A stretch of DNA of 64,000 nt from Amphiduros pacificus (Eukaryota; Annelida; Polychaeta; Phyllodocida; Hesionidae). The first letter of the stretch is position 1. Each line of letters starts with the position of its first letter. Made by a program: the position numbers and the translations under genes. The stretch is from positions 41,228,682 through 41,292,681 of the forward strand of contig OX439005.1 of the NCBI GenBank assembly GCA_949316495.1, read 5' to 3'. This document shows positions 58,726-64,000 of the stretch, piece after piece. The notes under the pieces were generated by a model. The model was not told where the DNA came from. It ran no database searches and saw only the letters and a list, made by a program, of their open reading frames with translations.

Positions 58726-61700
58726 ATGGCGGATTCTGAAACGACTTCTCCAAGCGTGTCTTCTCCGGACAAAAACGTCGGTTTCTTTTTAAGTAAGGAC
58801 AATTCTGTCGATGGGACCCCGGTGGACCCTTCCTACAGACCCAAAGTCTTAAAACACAGCGGGACTAGCATAGAATACAACGACTTTGAGCAGTATGAGC
58901 TTGTGAACTATGCCAAAATCCTGGTTCTGTACACTGGTGGAACGATCGGCATGAAAAGTCAAGGGGGAGGTGAGTTGTAAGACAAAATAGCACTGCTGAC
59001 AAATTTTGATCAAGGTCAAAATTGAGTTCAAATATTTATTCAGCTCAATCATACAAAAGATGGTTTGTGAATTAATTTATGTATCAATCAGTGATTATAG
59101 ATTGTGAGTCAATAGATTTATCATTTTAGATAATTTATGACTGACTTTTATTAGTTTTAATACATATTAAAATGATTGTAAGATATTTGTTTTATCTTGT
59201 GACCTCCAATTGGATTGTGTGACATCTACATCTATAATGTATAATTTACTCGGAAAAACCAATTGGTATCCCGCCTCGTGGCATATTATGTGACTGAAAT
59301 TCTGCTTTATAAATTTTGTCTTGTCAATTCAATACTTTTATTGACATAAGAGATCACACATGTCGAATGACTTGAACAGAGAGATGACAATGTCAATGTA
59401 AAGAAAATTACATAATCTAATATTATGTTCTTCATTCTTCTTACATTCAGATGGAGGTAGGTGACATTATAAAGGAATATGGACATTTTCATCTTTCTCT
59501 CTTTTATTTTCAAACACCAATCAAGCTCAATCTTTAAAAAATAAAAAATAATTCCACTGCTCTATGACAGATTAATTTAACGTTGATATCACCAGATGTG
59601 TACAGTGTCCAAATGCACATGTATTGATGAATGCAGCCAAAATGACTGCTGTTACATTACACTGTACACATTACTACACAAAGTGTAGAATTCTTCGGCA
59701 GATATTAAAAGTCCAATTCAAGTTTGCTAAAATTGTCCTGTGTCCTGCCCTTTTTTGCTAACACCGTATCAAAAGCATATAAATAAAAAACCTAGCTTTT
59801 TTTGGCCATGTCAGTGATAGGCGGTTGGGGCCAAACATCTGTTTGGTCAACGATAGGGTGACCCTTGGGCCAACTAGCATGACCAACGAGCCACAGCTTG
59901 ACCATATTCTAAGAAATGCATGGCCAGTGCATGAAAAGACGGTCAGATGATGGCCATGTGCGAGCTCAATGGGTTACCATAATGAGTGACCAAAGAAATG
60001 TTTGGTGGCCTCTGATAACACACTCAGCATATTCATGTTATGCATGTCCACCTGGTGATGCAATCAAAAATGTCTGAACTATGTTTCTGTCATATGTCTT
60101 GTCATGATGCATGTGATTATAAAGGTGACTGGCTAGTTTGCACGTTGTACTGTTCGACCATGCCCCAGTTTCACAGTGACTTCAACACTTTGGTAGATAT
60201 TGTAAGAATGTAAAGGTCGAACAGTCAAACAGCCATCATGCAAAAATGGCAGCAAGCATATAGAATAACTTTTTACTCATTGAAAGCATAATAGATTTAC
60301 TCAGTGCATGACAGAAAAAGATGCTAATTAAGATTACAAAGATAATTATTCATAATGGAATTCATTGAAAATGTGCTGCCATTTATAAAATGAATTTATT
60401 AAGGTCTGATACACAGGACAAGAGCCACACAAAATTGCTCTGTGCTGTGGACTGGTATAAACAGATTACACATCAGATTTTTGAAAGATTTTTTGAGGAT
60501 TGGGAGGTGTGCAAAGATGGTACAATTTTGAGCACTATTCCAGTCCCCGAATGGACCCTCACAGCACAAAAATGGTTCATAAGGGAGGGTACCAGTCAAA
60601 TTGGCTCTCACCTTGATAACTAGTTCACATACATATTCTTTCAATTTTTTTTTATCATTTTATTGAATATTTTGGAACATTTCTTTGAATGTAAACAAAG
60701 GACCAGTAAAGCCTTTGCATGTGTTCTATCATATTGAAGTTGTTAAGATATTAGAGAAAATAAAGGTTTCATTCCAAATAATCATTTATATTTTTTTTTG
60801 CATCTGAAGACAAACATTTACATGGCCAGACAGAAACATGACTCATTGAGGTCAAGTAAAGCTTTTGTCAGATTATATAAGGTAACGCATACCTCAAGCA
60901 TGGCTATTTATGGGCACACCTTGCGTGACCTCATTTAATCATGTTTGTGTCGGACCAGCTGTTTTACTCAACTGCTCTGATCAAATTTAAAATACATTAT
61001 TGATGAGGTTCTGATATATCCTTTCCAGTTATTGAAGTGTCCTGCAGATTATTACCCTGTGTATCCCTCCCCTGTGTATCCCTACCCTGTGTATCCCTAC
61101 CCTGTGTTTCCCTACCCTGTGTATCCCTCCCCTGAATGAAAGAATTAATGTCGCTTTTGGCCTGCTTTCCTCCTTCCTTTTGTATCACCCTGTGAACATG
61201 TTGCAGGTTACTTTATATATTGTAGATTACAACATCTTGGTGTAAAATATTGTCAGATGTGATGGAGATAATAAGGTTGAAAAAGATGAAGATTTTATAA
61301 AGTTGAAATTTTTTCTTTCAGATTAAGTTTGCTAAATTCCAATATAGCAATATGATCATGGAGTCAACGATTCAAAATTATCATAAATAGTTTACATATT
61401 CAAATAACTTTAAAATAAATAGATAATTAATTTAAATGTCAAAATAAATGAACAGAAATAAGGTTCCAGTGCCTAATCAGTTCCAATACCTAATGACATG
61501 TCTGCTTTAAACCAAATCTGGATTTGTGGATAATAATCACAGATTGCAAAAAACGTTCATTTTGTAAGAGGATTTTGGACGCTCCAGCTTGATAGCAGCA
61601 AAAATCAAGGTCTGGTTTACCAGTAACTTGTCTCTTAAGTTTGGAGGATATGTTTTTTTTATTAATATGATGCATTCTATTTTACAGTGTACACACCAAA

Positions 61701-63879
61701 GGCAAACTACTTGGTGCCCCAGCTGCGCAAACTGCCAATGTTCCATGACCCTGATTTCCACATGTACTTTGCACCAGACGACATGCAGGCTCCCCTCATC
61801 ATGCCGTAAGATACCCTCTCTCCCCCCACTGAGCATATTCTATCTGTAATCATTTCAATAACACATATATTAGACTTGCTTTGGTCACACCATGATTTAT
61901 ACATGCCTCAATTTTATCCTCCATCCCTGATACATCACACAATAAAGGCACATCTTTCTCTTAAATTGCATTGTTATTTATGAAATTTCCCGATGTAATT
62001 CGATTTTCGACAAAGTTGGATTAATTTTAAGAAAGAGAGACTTACCGGTATATTGCATATTTTTGTGACGATATTTTTTGCGCATTGTTCATTCAGCACC
62101 AGGGTTGTCATGGTATAAGGATTACATTACTTCAATGCAAAATAATCAAAACAAGTGTACTACCAAGTAAATAATAAGACAATTGGAATGTTATCATTGT
62201 CCATATAATAAAATTATCATTCTGACTTAATCATGGCCAACTTATCATGGACAGAAGGGCTTGTTACATAAGGATATGTAATGTTGAGGAATCTTTTGAG
62301 AAGTAATTGAGGCTCAGTTATAGGAGAACAAAAGCTTCGCGAAATATAGATAACCATTTCGAATATAATTTTGATTTGTTATTGCTTGTCAAAATGAAAT
62401 TTGATTCCTATAAGTATATCTATTTCTTACCTTAGTGTGCATTACTTAGGAATATAAAAACACATTTATTTCCCCCTCTCATGGCCAAACCCTATGTATT
62501 TTAAGGGTTCAATTTTCATTAACATCCAGAGAATTTGAAACCAGCCTACCACATTGACAGCACATTGCCAAAAAGTGCACGTGTTCTTTATATTAAATCC
62601 CCATGTTAGCTAGGTAACTGATTTGAAAGATGTCAGTTAGTAGCCAACTACAAACAAGACAACTGAAAAATCTTGGAATATAATTTTAAATGGACAGTAC
62701 ATGTATATAATATTATTCCTTGAAGTTTGATGATATCGTAATTGTTTACAGGGTATCTAAGGAGGGCAAGCGGGTGGTATACTGTGTGTATGAATACGAG
62801 CCTCTCCTTGACTCTGCCAACATGACATTTGATGATTATGGTCGTCTCGCTCGGGATGTCAAGGTGACCTTTGTTGACATCAAGCTTTTTTACAGATGTC
62901 ACCTTGGATGTTTTTTTTTGTTGGAGTCCATGATTATGATTTAGGACTAAAATTATTAAGAATTGCTTTATGTTACCTACCACATTGAGCAGAGTGCAAA
63001 ATAACTGAGCCAGGCAAACAAACAAAACAATAAGATTATTTTACCATATTGATTATCCTCAACCTGCAAAGGTAGAAAGAAAACAGATATTATGCTTTAT
63101 GAAGCAATTTACTGGCATTTCCAAAAGGCAAGAGTCAGAACAGCTATATGTGCTTTGCTTATGTTTTTTTCCTTTTTTATTCAGGATAATTATGACAAAT
63201 TTGATGGTTTTGTCATCCTTCATGGTACAGACACCATGGCATACACGGCCTCAGCACTGTCGTTTATGTTTGAGGATCTCGGCAAGCCTGTCATCCTGAC
63301 TGGGTCCCAGGTATGCAACCATCTCACCTTCAATAACATGTCCACTTTTATTTGAGAGATATAATCTTCTGTGACACCACCCTACTCTAAATTATTGGTT
63401 GCCATCTTTCTTTTCTATATATTATCAAGCTGCATTTATGCCAGAAGTACAATTTTTCATTAAAATAGTAATAGAGGTGTCAACCTGCAAAATTCTGCCA
63501 AATTTTTCAATTATTTACCGGTAGATAGAGTATCCAGAATTCTCCTTTTTGTCACTCTGTTTTATCATCTTTGTAGATTCCTATATTTGAGACTCGCAGT
63601 GATGGACGAGACAATTTCCTGGGGGCATTAATACTGGCCGGACATTACTGCATTCCAGAGGTATACACACAAATGCTTTTATTTTTTTACCTGATGTTTG
63701 AGATTTCCAATGCAAGATGAAACTAATGATGATATTTTATATTTTTTACCAGGTAACGTTGTATTTTCACAATTCCTTACTGCGGGGCAATAGAAGTGTG
63801 AAGTCGGACTCCGGGGCATTTGATGCCTTCATTTCTCCCAACATGGAACCTCTTGCCAATCTCGAAATCAGCATAAAAG
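58726..63879 (+). CDS. ASPG: Second L-asparaginase/ASPG paralogue, 5' six exons (continues past window)
   Basis: Tandem paralogue of the upstream asparaginase, same strand, starting 6.7 kb after its stop. Exons seen: 58726-58969, 61688-61805, 62752-62863, 63185-63310, 63577-63660, 63753-63879. Exons 3-6 have the same lengths (112, 126, 84, 127) and phases as the first copy. The protein starts [20 protein letters not shown]. Motifs: [10 protein letters not shown] (catalytic Thr), [26 protein letters not shown] and [13 protein letters not shown] (catalytic Lys), so the visible half looks active. The shared core is VDPSYRPK; the N-terminal leader is shorter and unlike copy 1. The window ends in TTACCAG, which reads like the acceptor of exon 7. 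The C-terminal half and any ankyrin repeats are outside the window. Introns 3 and 4 are short (321 and 266 bp) and have no satellite, unlike copy 1. Confidence 0.93.
58970..61060. other. ASPG copy 2 intron 1
   Basis: Contains a scrap of the LINE tail TCAATTCAATACTTTTATTG at 59325, a ~400-bp relatively GC-rich block with TTGGTCA/TGACCAA repeats (59820-60030), and an open frame of 77 codons at 60390-60623 that I do not recognise. No clear gene. Confidence 0.4.
61055..61135. repeat. 15-bp microsatellite
   Basis: Five to six units of CCCTACCCTGTGTAT (or CCCTCC...) in intron 1 of the second asparaginase gene. Confidence 0.9.
61806..62751. other. ASPG copy 2 intron 2
   Basis: Plain AT-rich intron between exons 2 and 3, acceptor TTGTTTACAG. 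No element recognised. Confidence 0.55.
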
Positions 63880-64000
63880 GTACATGAGCATTTAGCATTT
63901 AATCTTTATGAGCTTTATATATATTTAAGTCCTATTTTAAAAGTAAAAAGTGTCATGATATAAAATACATAACAGAGCATATTTTTGTTGATGTTACCAG

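Noticed and set aside
60390-60644. Overlapping open frames of 77 and 81 codons in ASPG2 intron 1
   Set aside because: No recognisable domain, both strands open, and no splice or paralogue support.

Overview
This is eukaryotic DNA: split genes with GT-AG introns, abundant minisatellites and microsatellites, MITE-like inverted-repeat elements and decayed LINEs. The gene content and repeat style suit a marine lophotrochozoan invertebrate. A bivalve mollusc is my best guess, but no single feature proves it. The window holds three host genes.

(1) Minus strand, 18935 down to 3840: a complete seven-exon short-chain dehydrogenase/reductase of the retinol dehydrogenase (RDH11-14-like) type, 317 aa when assembled by reading splice sites. 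(2) Plus strand, 24160-51997: a complete 14-exon type-I L-asparaginase with C-terminal ankyrin repeats (ASPG, also called 60 kDa lysophospholipase), 699 aa. (3) Plus strand, 58726 to beyond the window: the first six exons of a tandem paralogue of gene 2, with exons 3-6 of identical length and phase. The SDR and the first asparaginase lie head to head across about 5.2 kb.

The intervening DNA is very rich in repeats. From left to right it holds: a truncated L1/Tx1-like LINE (1-1330, minus); 31-bp and 22-bp satellites; a 3.29-kb DNA transposon with 312-bp inverted termini and a PIN/FEN-like nuclease ORF (5257-8547); 45-bp, 40-bp and 40-bp satellites; LINE remnants; GTAGGAATTCCTAC MITEs; a 134-bp triplication; a hAT-like element; twin Helentron/HINE-like elements with CRE motifs; and 25-bp, 19-bp, 36-bp (5.1 kb), 41-bp and 30-bp satellites. 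Further MITEs lie in the second half.

The most unusual pattern is that at least five satellites grow directly out of exon edges. Their repeat unit contains the last 13-21 nt of the exon plus the splice donor (SDR exon 2, ASPG exons 3 and 4), the stop codon (SDR exon 7), or the splice acceptor and exon start (ASPG exon 10). A single functional splice junction is thus followed or preceded by 10 to about 140 near-identical copies. The asparaginase paralogue has no array at the two orthologous donors, which gives an internal control. Most long ORFs in the window, including one of 1018 codons, are artefacts of these arrays.
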